A stretch of 6,535 nucleotides of DNA from Nitrososphaerota archaeon (GCA_016200035.1 JACQFM010000022.1:1-6535), one strand, 5' to 3'. Shown: positions 1 through 5,993, counted from the stretch's first letter. Notes: generated by a model from the sequence alone, not told the origin. A program made the numbers and translations.

Positions 1-212
1 GCAGTAGCTTCTACAGCAAGCTGGTGTACTGCTCTATGTATGTTAGAATTATAATTAAGATAGTAGTTTCTTATAGCATCTATTACCTGGATTGGTTTTT
101 GTGTTGTTGCGGCGTTATCAAAATATATCAAAGGCTTGTTGGTGTGAACCTTTCGTTGGAGTATTGGAAAATCGCTTCTAATATTTTCAATATTTAGTGC
201 ACTGGCCTGCAA
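1..212 (-). CDS. sufS: SufS cysteine desulfurase, N-terminal part (cut by window edge)
   Basis: PLP-dependent group II cysteine desulfurase that takes sulfur from L-cysteine and passes it as persulfide to the SUF scaffold in the cytoplasm. Only the first 70 codons are present; the family is about 400-420 residues. Visible signatures are IRSDFPIL (11-18), the FDNAATTQKP block (31-40), the VIDAI helix (43-47) and YNSNIHRAVHQLAVEAT (54-70), which match SufS/CsdA proteins closely. The active-site lysine and cysteine lie beyond the window. The frame contains no ATG: it opens after the TAA of the Rieske gene, and the first usable codon is TTG at 212-210. A GAGGT motif at 223-227 lies 10 bases upstream, which supports TTG. 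It is the last visible gene of the suf operon, 3 bases after the Rieske gene. Identity is firm; the start is well supported but inferred. Confidence 0.93.
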   Translation of the reverse strand, partial: MQASALNIENIRSDFPILQRKVHTNKPLIYFDNAATTQKPIQVIDAIRNYYLNYNSNIHRAVHQLAVEAT

Positions 213-215
213 TAT

Positions 216-527
216 TTATCCTACCTCAACATAGATCTCATTCTGTTCTATTTTAATATTGTATGTTTTAAGCGGTTTTTCGGCAGGACCATTTTGAGGC
301 ATGCCAGTCTCAAGATTGAAAACTGAGAGGTGTAATGGACAGGTTACTCCATCATCTCCCAAAAAACCTGTTGAGAGATCAGCATCTGCGTGAGTACAAA
401 TTCTGTCGGTTGCGTGTATTTTTCCGTTTAGGTTTGCTAGAAGAATCTTTTTTTCATTGTAATCAAAGGAGAACATCTCACCTTTTCCAAGTTTATTTTT
501 ACTGCATGCCTTTACCCAATCTGCCAA
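216..527 (-). CDS. Rieske-type [2Fe-2S] ferredoxin in the suf operon
   Basis: Small soluble Rieske ferredoxin, a cytoplasmic one-electron carrier. With the start chosen here it has 103 residues, a normal length for stand-alone Rieske ferredoxins. The cluster ligands are visible as C44-T-H46 and C63-P-L-H66, that is CxH-16-CxxH, followed by the usual F-N-L-x-T-G turn (70-75) and a proline/leucine-rich end (GPAEKPLKTY). No signal peptide or membrane segment is seen, so it is not a bc1-type Rieske subunit. The frame can be extended to a GTG at 575, but that would overlap sufD by 41 bases and add residues with no Rieske similarity. The TTG at 527-525 lies 7 bases after a perfect AGGTGA, which places the protein start just before the typical ADWVKAC opening. 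It sits between sufD and sufS, suggesting electron supply for cluster assembly or a client protein; that role is inference. Confidence 0.93.
   Translation of the reverse strand: MADWVKACSKNKLGKGEMFSFDYNEKKILLANLNGKIHATDRICTHADADLSTGFLGDDGVTCPLHLSVFNLETGMPQNGPAEKPLKTYNIKIEQNEIYVEVG
223..227 (-). promoter_or_regulatory. Ribosome binding site for sufS (TTG start)
   Basis: GAGGT on the minus strand, inside the last codons of the Rieske gene and 10 bases before the TTG at 212-210. It matches the anti-Shine-Dalgarno end of archaeal 16S rRNA and is the main evidence for the non-ATG start of sufS. Confidence 0.5.
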
Positions 528-534
528 AACTTTC

Positions 535-540
535 TCACCT
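535..540 (-). promoter_or_regulatory. Ribosome binding site for the Rieske gene, overlapping the sufD stop
   Basis: AGGTGA on the minus strand, fully complementary to the archaeal 16S rRNA 3' end and 7 bases upstream of the TTG at 527-525. Its TGA is also the sufD stop codon, so termination of SufD and initiation of the Rieske protein happen at the same spot. It decides the start of the Rieske gene. Confidence 0.65.
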
Positions 541-1935
541 GTACTTGTAATGGCTTTCAAAAATGTCAGTCTCACGATATCTTACTTCTTCGACCTCAAG
601 TATTGCCTTTAACTGCTCGTCTGTTTTGATGGTGAGGTCTCTTCCCATCCACTTGCAATCTATTAGATAGCTTACCCATGCACGAATCTGATAAGACATC
701 TTCCTTGAAAGTGGCTCTAAAAATCCTTCAACTATGATTCTTTGAGCATCTGCTTTGTCTAGACATCTGGAAGCAAGGTAAAACATCTGTTCTTCGTCAA
801 GCTGTGCTACGGAAGCCGAATGTGTTGCTTTTACATCATTTGTAAATATTTCGAGTCCTGGTATAGAGTCTGACTTGGCTCCTTTATCAAGTAAAATTGA
901 ATGTCCTGCCAGATAGGCTTCAGCGTGATGAGCGTTTTCCTCTATTCTTATCATCCCTTTGAAAAGAGATTTTGAAGTGTCCTTTAAGACAGATTTTTCA
1001 AGAACTCGCCCTGTTGTTGATTGGGCCTGATGAATCAGGTTAGATGTCAAATCAAAGGATTGATTTTTGTTTCCAAAAACTACCTCCGTGTCATTTGCAT
1101 TTGCACCAGTTCCGTTTAGATAATTTTCAACCTTATATCGCGATAGCAGTGCGCCAAATAGTCCAAGATACCAATTCATCCTCCCATCTCGTGAAATTCT
1201 TCCCGTCCTTGTGGAAAAGTTGATTGCGTTTTGGTCCATTGCCTGAAGTGTTACCATGTCAACTTCTGCATTCTGTCCTACGTTTACATCGAGTAGCTCA
1301 AGGTAGGCTTGCTGTTTGGTATTATTTGGAGCATAAAGTTCCTGTACAATAGTAGCCTTACTATTATCATCTGCTACCACTATGTTACGTGAGATAGTCG
1401 AAGTTCCGTCAAGAGAAAGTGAGGAAATCAGATGTATGGGTTTTTCCAATACTAGACTTCTTGGAATGTAAATAAAAAATCCAGAATTGAAAAAGGCATT
1501 ATTTAGAGCTATGTACTTGTCTTTTTTTGGATCAGCAAGTTCAAGAGATTTTTTTATTGTGCTAGCATGATTTTTTATAGCATCTTGAATTGTACAGACT
1601 ACAAGACCCTTTGATTTGAGCTCGGAAGGCAGATTTATCTGGTGAATGTTTGTACCCAATTGTACTATACTAATATTGTCTGCAATCTCTCTCATTCTTT
1701 CCTTCACAAAATCAGGGACAGTGTTATCAGAACCTAGTGAAAATGATACTTGATCCGGGTCCATTTTGTTTGCGTCAGTGTATTTGTTGTAAAGTGGAGA
1801 GACTTCTGGTGGCATCTCACGATATATGGAAAAAGAATTTTTTCTGTAATCTTTTAACCACGAGGGTTCGTTGTTGGAGGAGGAGATTTCGTCTATATAA
1901 CTTGAACCAAGTGACGATAGGACTAGAGAGGCCAT
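535..1935 (-). CDS. sufD: SufD, SUF scaffold subunit (SufB paralogue)
   Basis: Component of the SufBCD Fe-S scaffold complex in the cytoplasm; with SufB it forms the platform on which clusters are built and, in studied bacteria, it is needed for iron delivery. At 466 residues it is somewhat longer than E. coli SufD. The N-terminal part (about 1-140) is variable. The SufBD core follows, with the FFIYIPRSLVLEKPIHL segment (153-169) and the long beta-helix region. The C-terminal domain (about 330-430) holds HHAEAYLAGHSILL, LEIFTNDVKATHSA and EEQMFYLASR. H372 in KATHSA matches the conserved histidine of bacterial SufD. The SufB-type cysteine and HEAT signature are absent, which separates it from the neighbouring SufB. 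The ATG at 1935 is the first start after an in-frame TAA. It follows sufB by 24 bases and has no clear ribosome binding site; a hairpin fills that gap, so re-initiation or coupling is likely. Confidence 0.93.
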   Translation of the reverse strand: MASLVLSSLGSSYIDEISSSNNEPSWLKDYRKNSFSIYREMPPEVSPLYNKYTDANKMDPDQVSFSLGSDNTVPDFVKERMREIADNISIVQLGTNIHQINLPSELKSKGLVVCTIQDAIKNHASTIKKSLELADPKKDKYIALNNAFFNSGFFIYIPRSLVLEKPIHLISSLSLDGTSTISRNIVVADDNSKATIVQELYAPNNTKQQAYLELLDVNVGQNAEVDMVTLQAMDQNAINFSTRTGRISRDGRMNWYLGLFGALLSRYKVENYLNGTGANANDTEVVFGNKNQSFDLTSNLIHQAQSTTGRVLEKSVLKDTSKSLFKGMIRIEENAHHAEAYLAGHSILLDKGAKSDSIPGLEIFTNDVKATHSASVAQLDEEQMFYLASRCLDKADAQRIIVEGFLEPLSRKMSYQIRAWVSYLIDCKWMGRDLTIKTDEQLKAILEVEEVRYRETDIFESHYKYR

Positions 1936-1945
1936 GCCATGTTAA

Positions 1946-1978
1946 GGATGGAAGTCAGTCTAACCGACTGAGCCATCC
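1946..1978 (-). promoter_or_regulatory. Strong hairpin across the sufB stop codon and the sufB-sufD gap
   Basis: On the minus strand GGATGG (1978-1973) pairs with CCATCC (1951-1946), and TCAGTC (1971-1966) pairs with GACTGA (1960-1955) around the 5-base loop GGTTA. A small internal loop (C opposite CTT) separates two perfect 6-bp stems. The 5' arm encodes the conserved SufB ending M-D-G-S-V and the TAG stop starts in the loop. The 3' arm is non-coding and ends 10 bases before the sufD ATG. No U-tract follows, so it is not a simple terminator. It could influence SufD translation, mRNA stability or processing; that function is inference. Confidence 0.6.
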
Positions 1979-3357
1979 ATTTCCATTTTTACTAGTCTGT
2001 TGAGCTCAACGGCATACTCCATGGGGAGCTCTTTGGTAAACGGTTCAATGAATCCGTTTACAATAAGGGTGAGTGCTTCCTCCTCGGAGAATCCTCTGCT
2101 CATAAGGTAAAAGATCTGCTCGTCGCCTATCTTGCCAACTGTTGCCTCGTGTGTAACTGTAGCATCTTCTTGGTTGATCTCTATGTATGGATAAGTATCA
2201 GTCTTTGAGATGTCGTCTAAAAGCAGTGCGTCACATCTTACCGTTGCCTTGACGTTTGTAGCGCCCTTTGCTACATGTAATAGTCCTCTATAGGTCGTTC
2301 TTCCGTTAGCCTTACTCACGGATTTTGATGTTATTCTTGATGTAGTATTTGGAGCAAGGTGTACCATCTTTGCACCAGTATCCTGGTGCTGATTCTTTCC
2401 TGCAAAAGCTACAGAAAGTGTTTCGCCATGTGCTCGCTGTCCAAGCAAGTAGATTCCTGGATACTTCATTGTTAGTTTACTACCAATGTTACCATCTATC
2501 CATTCCACTCTGGCATCTTCATAAGCATAGGCTCTTTTTGTGACCAGATTGTAAACATCGTTACTCCAATTCTGAATTGTTGTATATCTTAGCCTTGCAC
2601 CTTTAAGAGCAATCAACTCGACAACCGCAGAGTGAAGAGATTCTGAAGAGTACACTGGTGCTGTGCATCCCTCGATATAGTGTACTTCTGATCCTTCGTC
2701 TGCAATTATCAGGGTTCTTTCAAATTGGCCTATGTTTTCAGCATTGATTCTAAAGTAGGCTTGCAAAGGAAGATCTACCTTGACACCTTTTGGAATATAG
2801 ATGAAAGAACCGCCACTCCATACTGCGCTGTTTAATGCTGCAAACTTGTTGTCTTCAGGCGGGATTATCTTGCCAAAATATTTTTTAAAGATCTCGGGCT
2901 GCTCCTTAAGAGCTGTATCAGTGTCAAGAAATACTACACCCTTCTTTGCTAGGTCTTCTCTAAGATTATGATAAACCACTTCTGATTCATATTGTGCACC
3001 TACTCCAGCAAGAAACTTTTTTTCTGCTTCCGGAATACCAAGCTTGTCAAATGTCTTTTTTACATCAGCGGGTACTTCGTCCCAGCTCTTTTCTGTCTTT
3101 TCTGAAGCTTTTGCATAATAGTAAATGTTGTTAAAGTCAATCTTGCTCAGATCGCCACCCCAGTTTGGCATCGGCTTTTTCATAAAAATATCATAAGATC
3201 TCAGCCTAAAGTCAAGCATCCATTTTGGCTCTCCCTTCAGTTTGCTGATTTCTTCTACTGTACCACGTGAGAGACCCTTTTTACTGAGATAAACATACAT
3301 CTCAGTCGAGTCCTTGAAATCATATTTACTATAATCCATATTGATGTCAGTTGCCAT
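1960..3357 (-). CDS. sufB: SufB, SUF scaffold subunit
   Basis: Central scaffold protein of the SUF Fe-S assembly system: it accepts sulfur from SufS and, with SufC and SufD, builds clusters in the cytoplasm. With the ATG at 3357 it has 465 residues, within the family range. It is a canonical SufB: LKGEPKWMLDFR near the N-terminus (about 40-51), SGGSFIYIPKGVKVDLPLQ (about 181-199), the WIDGNIGSK segment (about 286-294), and the C-terminal core with C375 in VRCDALLLDD, YPYIEIN, and H403-E404 in THEATVGKIGDEQIFYL. The C375/E404 pair matches the residues implicated in sulfur transfer and cluster assembly in E. coli SufB. It ends in MDGSVG, as the family usually does. An upstream in-frame GTG (3363) is possible, but the ATG lies about 26 bases from the TATA-box centre, fitting a leaderless transcript. 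It is the first gene of the suf operon. Confidence 0.96.
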   Translation of the reverse strand: MATDINMDYSKYDFKDSTEMYVYLSKKGLSRGTVEEISKLKGEPKWMLDFRLRSYDIFMKKPMPNWGGDLSKIDFNNIYYYAKASEKTEKSWDEVPADVKKTFDKLGIPEAEKKFLAGVGAQYESEVVYHNLREDLAKKGVVFLDTDTALKEQPEIFKKYFGKIIPPEDNKFAALNSAVWSGGSFIYIPKGVKVDLPLQAYFRINAENIGQFERTLIIADEGSEVHYIEGCTAPVYSSESLHSAVVELIALKGARLRYTTIQNWSNDVYNLVTKRAYAYEDARVEWIDGNIGSKLTMKYPGIYLLGQRAHGETLSVAFAGKNQHQDTGAKMVHLAPNTTSRITSKSVSKANGRTTYRGLLHVAKGATNVKATVRCDALLLDDISKTDTYPYIEINQEDATVTHEATVGKIGDEQIFYLMSRGFSEEEALTLIVNGFIEPFTKELPMEYAVELNRLVKMEMDGSVG

Positions 3358-3379
3358 ACGCACAACATAACCCCGTTAT

Positions 3380-3395
3380 ATTATAAATATCTTCT
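3380..3395 (-). promoter_or_regulatory. Archaeal TATA box with BRE for the suf operon
   Basis: On the minus strand TTTATAAT (3387-3380) fits the archaeal TATA consensus and is preceded by the purine-rich AGAAGATA (3395-3388), a fitting BRE. Its centre is about 26 bases before the sufB ATG at 3357, so transcription should start at or next to the start codon. No GGTGA-like site lies upstream of sufB, consistent with a leaderless mRNA. Confidence 0.7.
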
Positions 3396-3414
3396 ACAAC
3401 TCATACTAGTTGTA
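3395..3414. promoter_or_regulatory. Perfect inverted repeat abutting the suf promoter (putative operator)
   Basis: TACAACT (3395-3401) and AGTTGTA (3408-3414) are perfect reverse complements separated by 6 bases. The element touches the BRE of the sufB promoter, a position where a bound dimeric repressor would block TFB/TBP, or where an activator could recruit them. No regulator gene is present in the window, so the binding protein is unknown. Confidence 0.45.
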
Positions 3415-3427
3415 CAGCGGAGTAGGT

Positions 3428-3449
3428 CAAGCTAAATAGTCCAAGCTAA
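3428..3449. repeat. Pair of 8-bp direct repeats upstream of the suf promoter
   Basis: CAAGCTAA occurs at 3428-3435 and 3442-3449, each preceded by GTC or GTCC, giving a 14-bp period. A degenerate copy, TCAGCTAA, lies at 3502-3509. The pair starts about 40 bp upstream of the TATA box, a possible activator position. Short repeats in AT-rich DNA can arise by chance, so the functional reading is weak. Confidence 0.35.
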
Positions 3450-3510
3450 TTTTTTGATAAATCTAACAGAATTAATTTTGTTTGACAGAAAACTCTTAGG
3501 TTCAGCTAAC

Positions 3511-3525
3511 GAAAAATTATTTTTC
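3511..3525 (-). terminator. T-rich palindrome at the hemD stop, possible terminator
   Basis: On the minus strand the hemD TGA runs into GAAAAATAATTTTTC, two 7-bp arms around one central base, giving a five-T run directly after the stop codon. Archaeal termination relies mainly on T-runs, so this may end the hem transcript, but a run of five is modest and read-through into suf is possible. Confidence 0.3.
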
Positions 3526-4321
3526 ATTTGCTAAAACAATTTTTGATTGTCTGAAAAGCTCCTGAAACAGTATGAACATCTGAAACAAGTGGCTCGACTC
3601 CAAATTTTTTCAGCTCCTCTGCTGTAAATGGACCGATTGCAACGATTTTAGATTTTGCTAGATTTTGCAAAAGAGTTTTTTTGTTAGAATCTTTTAGCAT
3701 TATCTCAAAAAATGCTGAAACTGATGACGCACTTGTGAAAATTATTCCGTCTACCTTATTGTTTGCAAATAATCTTCTGAATTCATTCCATTGGGATGTA
3801 TCCCTAAAGGAGCAAACATCATAAAGATAGATCTCTTTAACATCCAATCCAATTTTTCCCAGCAACTGAGCCAGAAATGGAGTCGAAGCGCCACTCCTTG
3901 GTACTATGACCTTTTTTCCTTCTGGATTTAGTCTTGTTAAGACCTCGCCTACTCCTACAGAAGAATATCTTTGTGGCATGTGAGCCACTCTAATTCCCTC
4001 AGCCTCTAGTGCTGCCTTTGTCTTTGGCCCTACCGCAATAACTGTTGTATTAGCAACAGCAAGTTGAAGCTTTTCATATTTTGAAACCTTTCTTGCGATA
4101 TCAAAAAGAAGCTTTACAGCTTTTGAGCTCATAAAGACAACAAAGTCAGGGTCTTCCTTCTTTACCGCATTTAAAAATTCATCCACTATCTTTTCGCCTT
4201 TGCTAATTAGTTCTATAGTTGGAAGAGCGATTGCCTTTGCCTTTGAGTCTGTTATTAACTGGATGAATTCCTGAGAATCGTCCTTAGAACGAGTAATTGC
4301 TATCGTTTTTCCTGCTATCAT
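3524..4321 (-). CDS. hemD: Uroporphyrinogen-III synthase (HemD)
   Basis: Cyclises hydroxymethylbilane to uroporphyrinogen III with inversion of ring D, in the cytoplasm. The 265 residues show the two-domain HemD layout typical of this poorly conserved family: GKTIAITR (4-11) and LPTIEL (33-38) in domain 1; DFVVFMSSKAV (59-69), IAVGPKTKAALEAEGI (95-110) and VIVPRSGAS (138-146); then GLDVKEIYLYDV (158-169), DGIIFTSASSV (191-201) and IVAIGPFTAEELKKFG (226-241), closing with HTVSGA (250-255). The ATG overlaps the SUMT stop as ATGA, so translation is probably coupled; no strong ribosome binding site is seen. It is the last gene of the tetrapyrrole cluster, and its position after hemC and SUMT agrees with its role as the next step after HemC. 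Confidence 0.92.
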   Translation of the reverse strand: MIAGKTIAITRSKDDSQEFIQLITDSKAKAIALPTIELISKGEKIVDEFLNAVKKEDPDFVVFMSSKAVKLLFDIARKVSKYEKLQLAVANTTVIAVGPKTKAALEAEGIRVAHMPQRYSSVGVGEVLTRLNPEGKKVIVPRSGASTPFLAQLLGKIGLDVKEIYLYDVCSFRDTSQWNEFRRLFANNKVDGIIFTSASSVSAFFEIMLKDSNKKTLLQNLAKSKIVAIGPFTAEELKKFGVEPLVSDVHTVSGAFQTIKNCFSK

Positions 4322-5061
4322 TTTCGCCAGCCTATTTTTTTTGATAAATCCACTACCCTACCTATTATGATTATGGATGGTGGAGCAATCTTTGAGTCAC
4401 GTACTTTTTTTGATATGTTGGAAAGGTTTCCTTTTACCATTCTGTGCTTTGAAGTGGTTCCATTTTGTATCACAGCCACAGGAGTTTGCTTGTCAAGTCC
4501 TCCGGCCATCAATTCTTTGCAGATTGCTTCTAATCTTGAAAGCCCCATCATTATCACTATTGTGTCTACTGATTTAGCAAGTTTTCTCCACTTGACGGAT
4601 TCTTTTTTCTTTTTAAGATCCTCGTGACCGGTCACAAAAGCAACTGATGATGCATAATCTCTGTGTGTAAGTGGAATCCCAGAATATTCTGCTGAACCAA
4701 TTCCCGATGTTATGCCTGGAATTATTTCAAATTTGATATTGTGTTTTTTTAAAAATTCTGCTTCCTCGCCACCTCGACCGAAGATAAAAGGATCTCCTCC
4801 TTTGAGTCTGACAATGTATTTTTTCGTCTTTGCCAGCTTTAGCATCAAAGAATTGGTATAGTTTTGATGGTGATAATCATCACCGACGTCACGTCCCACG
4901 TAAATCTTTTTGGCAGATTTTGGAATCATATCAACGATTCCTTTTCCTATCAATCTGTCATAAAGAACAACATCTGCTTTTTTGATGGTTTCGATGGCCT
5001 TTAATGTGATGAGTTTTGGATCTCCCGGACCTCCTCCAACTAGGTAAACTTTGCCTGTCAT
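4318..5061 (-). CDS. cobA: Uroporphyrinogen-III C-methyltransferase (SUMT)
   Basis: Transfers methyl groups from S-adenosylmethionine to C-2 and C-7 of uroporphyrinogen III to give precorrin-2, the shared precursor of sirohaem, sirohaem-derived haem and cobalamin. The 247 residues match single-domain SUMT. Visible motifs are VGGGPGDP (8-15), the SAM-binding glycine loop; DRL (35-37); the SUMT signature RLKGGDPFIFGRGGEE (85-100); PGITSGIGSAEYSGIPLTHR (115-134); TGHE (144-147); MMGL (171-174); and APPSIIIIGRVV (226-237). There is no CysG-type dehydrogenase/ferrochelatase domain, so oxidation and metal insertion need other proteins. Both ends overlap neighbours by 4 bases (ATGA with hemC before it and with hemD after it). 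The symbol cobA follows archaeal and bacterial SUMT usage; sumT or the CysG C-terminal domain are equivalent labels. Confidence 0.95.
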   Translation of the reverse strand: MTGKVYLVGGGPGDPKLITLKAIETIKKADVVLYDRLIGKGIVDMIPKSAKKIYVGRDVGDDYHHQNYTNSLMLKLAKTKKYIVRLKGGDPFIFGRGGEEAEFLKKHNIKFEIIPGITSGIGSAEYSGIPLTHRDYASSVAFVTGHEDLKKKKESVKWRKLAKSVDTIVIMMGLSRLEAICKELMAGGLDKQTPVAVIQNGTTSKHRMVKGNLSNISKKVRDSKIAPPSIIIIGRVVDLSKKIGWRK

Positions 5062-5993
5062 TTTTTATTCCATTCCTCTACCTTTTCTCTCCAGTTTTTT
5101 GCAAGATTCGCAACTCCTTTTTTAGCAAGCTCATCAGCAACTTGTTTTCCAAGATCGACTGCAAGTGATGAGTGTCCTGTCTTTTCCACATTAATTGATT
5201 TATTACCATCAACAGAATAGACTCTAACTCTCAGTGTAAGTTTACCATCCTTTGTTTGTGCTAGTGCACCGACGGGAAATCTGCATCCCGAATCCACAAA
5301 TATAGAAAGTGCTCTTTCTGCTTCTATAGCGCATCTAGATTCATAGTCCTCGATTTTTTTGAGAAGTTCTATGAGCGTAGTGCTATCCTTTCTTGCTATT
5401 ATTGCAATGGCACCTTGGCCAGGAGAAGGAGGAAAGTCTTCTGGAGATAGCTTCTCGAATTTTACATCAAGCCCAAGTCTTAAAATTCCTGCTTGAGCAA
5501 GAACCACAGCGTCAAATTTTCCGTCGCCTATCTTTCTAATTCTTGATTCTATGTTTCCACGGATTGGTATGATATTAAGATCTGGCCTGATTTTCTTTAG
5601 CTCAACTGCCCTTCGTAGACTGCTAGTACCAACTGTTGCCCCTTTCTTTATTTTTTCAAGAGTAGAGCCATCCCTTGAAATAAAAACATCATTTGCAGCC
5701 TCTCGTTTTGGTATGGATGCCAAGACAAGTTCGTCGGGCAGCTCCGTTGGGACATCTTTCATACTATGAACTGCAAAGTCCACTTTTCTTTGTATGACAG
5801 CACGATCTATCTCCTTTTCAAAAATTCCTTTTTGATTTATAGAGAAAAGCGGACTTGCATCAGTATCGCCTTTTGTCTTTATGGTAATTATCTCAAATTC
5901 TGTTTCGGGGGATTTTTTTTTCAGCTCTATAATAACCCAATTTGTCTGAGCTACCGAGAGGAGACTACCACGAGTACCTATCTTGTACTTCAA
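5058..5993 (-). CDS. hemC: Porphobilinogen deaminase / hydroxymethylbilane synthase (HemC)
   Basis: Joins four porphobilinogen units into hydroxymethylbilane in the cytoplasm, using a covalently bound dipyrromethane cofactor. It has 311 residues, the normal length. Family features in order are KIGTRGSLLSVAQT (4-17) with R8; the VDFAVHSMKDVP block (71-82) with catalytic D80; VGTSSLRR (121-128); IPIRGN (142-147); PSPGQGAIAI (189-198); and ERALSIFVDSGCRFPVGA (226-243), where C237 is the cofactor attachment cysteine. The start is TTG at 5993-5991, which overlaps the hemL stop as TTGA. No ATG or GTG is available near the conserved N-terminus, and a GGTGA lies 4 bases upstream at 5998-6002. The 3' end overlaps SUMT by ATGA. 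All expected catalytic and cofactor residues are present, so it should be active. Confidence 0.96.
   Translation of the reverse strand: MKYKIGTRGSLLSVAQTNWVIIELKKKSPETEFEIITIKTKGDTDASPLFSINQKGIFEKEIDRAVIQRKVDFAVHSMKDVPTELPDELVLASIPKREAANDVFISRDGSTLEKIKKGATVGTSSLRRAVELKKIRPDLNIIPIRGNIESRIRKIGDGKFDAVVLAQAGILRLGLDVKFEKLSPEDFPPSPGQGAIAIIARKDSTTLIELLKKIEDYESRCAIEAERALSIFVDSGCRFPVGALAQTKDGKLTLRVRVYSVDGNKSINVEKTGHSSLAVDLGKQVADELAKKGVANLAKNWREKVEEWNKK

Noticed and set aside
335..550. Plus-strand open frame of 71 codons antisense to the Rieske gene.
   Set aside because: Fully opposite the conserved CxH/CxxH Rieske coding region, without recognisable protein features.
1920..1940. Five-codon minus-strand mini-frame (ATG at 1940, stop TAG) overlapping the sufD start.
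   Set aside because: Two ATGs 5 bases apart arise from a repeated ATGGC; there is no ribosome binding site and no evidence that it is translated.
1905..1985. tRNA-like signal on the minus strand: TGGCTCAGTCGG matches the A-box/D-arm consensus at the sufB end, and GGTTCAA in early sufD resembles a B box.
   Set aside because: The D-stem has a mismatch, no acceptor, anticodon or T stem can be drawn, and both parts are explained by coding sequence (the conserved SufB ending and SufD residues around S-L-G-S-S). The pairing seen is a simple hairpin instead.
1737..2003. Plus-strand open frame of 88 codons antisense to the sufD start and sufB end.
   Set aside because: It runs across two genes and the hairpin, shows no domain and has no ribosome binding site or promoter; treated as a shadow frame.
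3358..3363. GTG at 3363 as the sufB start.
   Set aside because: It adds two residues only; the ATG at 3357 is a better codon and fits the TATA spacing for a leaderless mRNA.
3467..3480. Near-palindrome CAGAATTAATTTTG in the hemD-sufB gap.
   Set aside because: It is almost pure A/T with one non-matching pair; such sequences are expected by chance in DNA of this composition.
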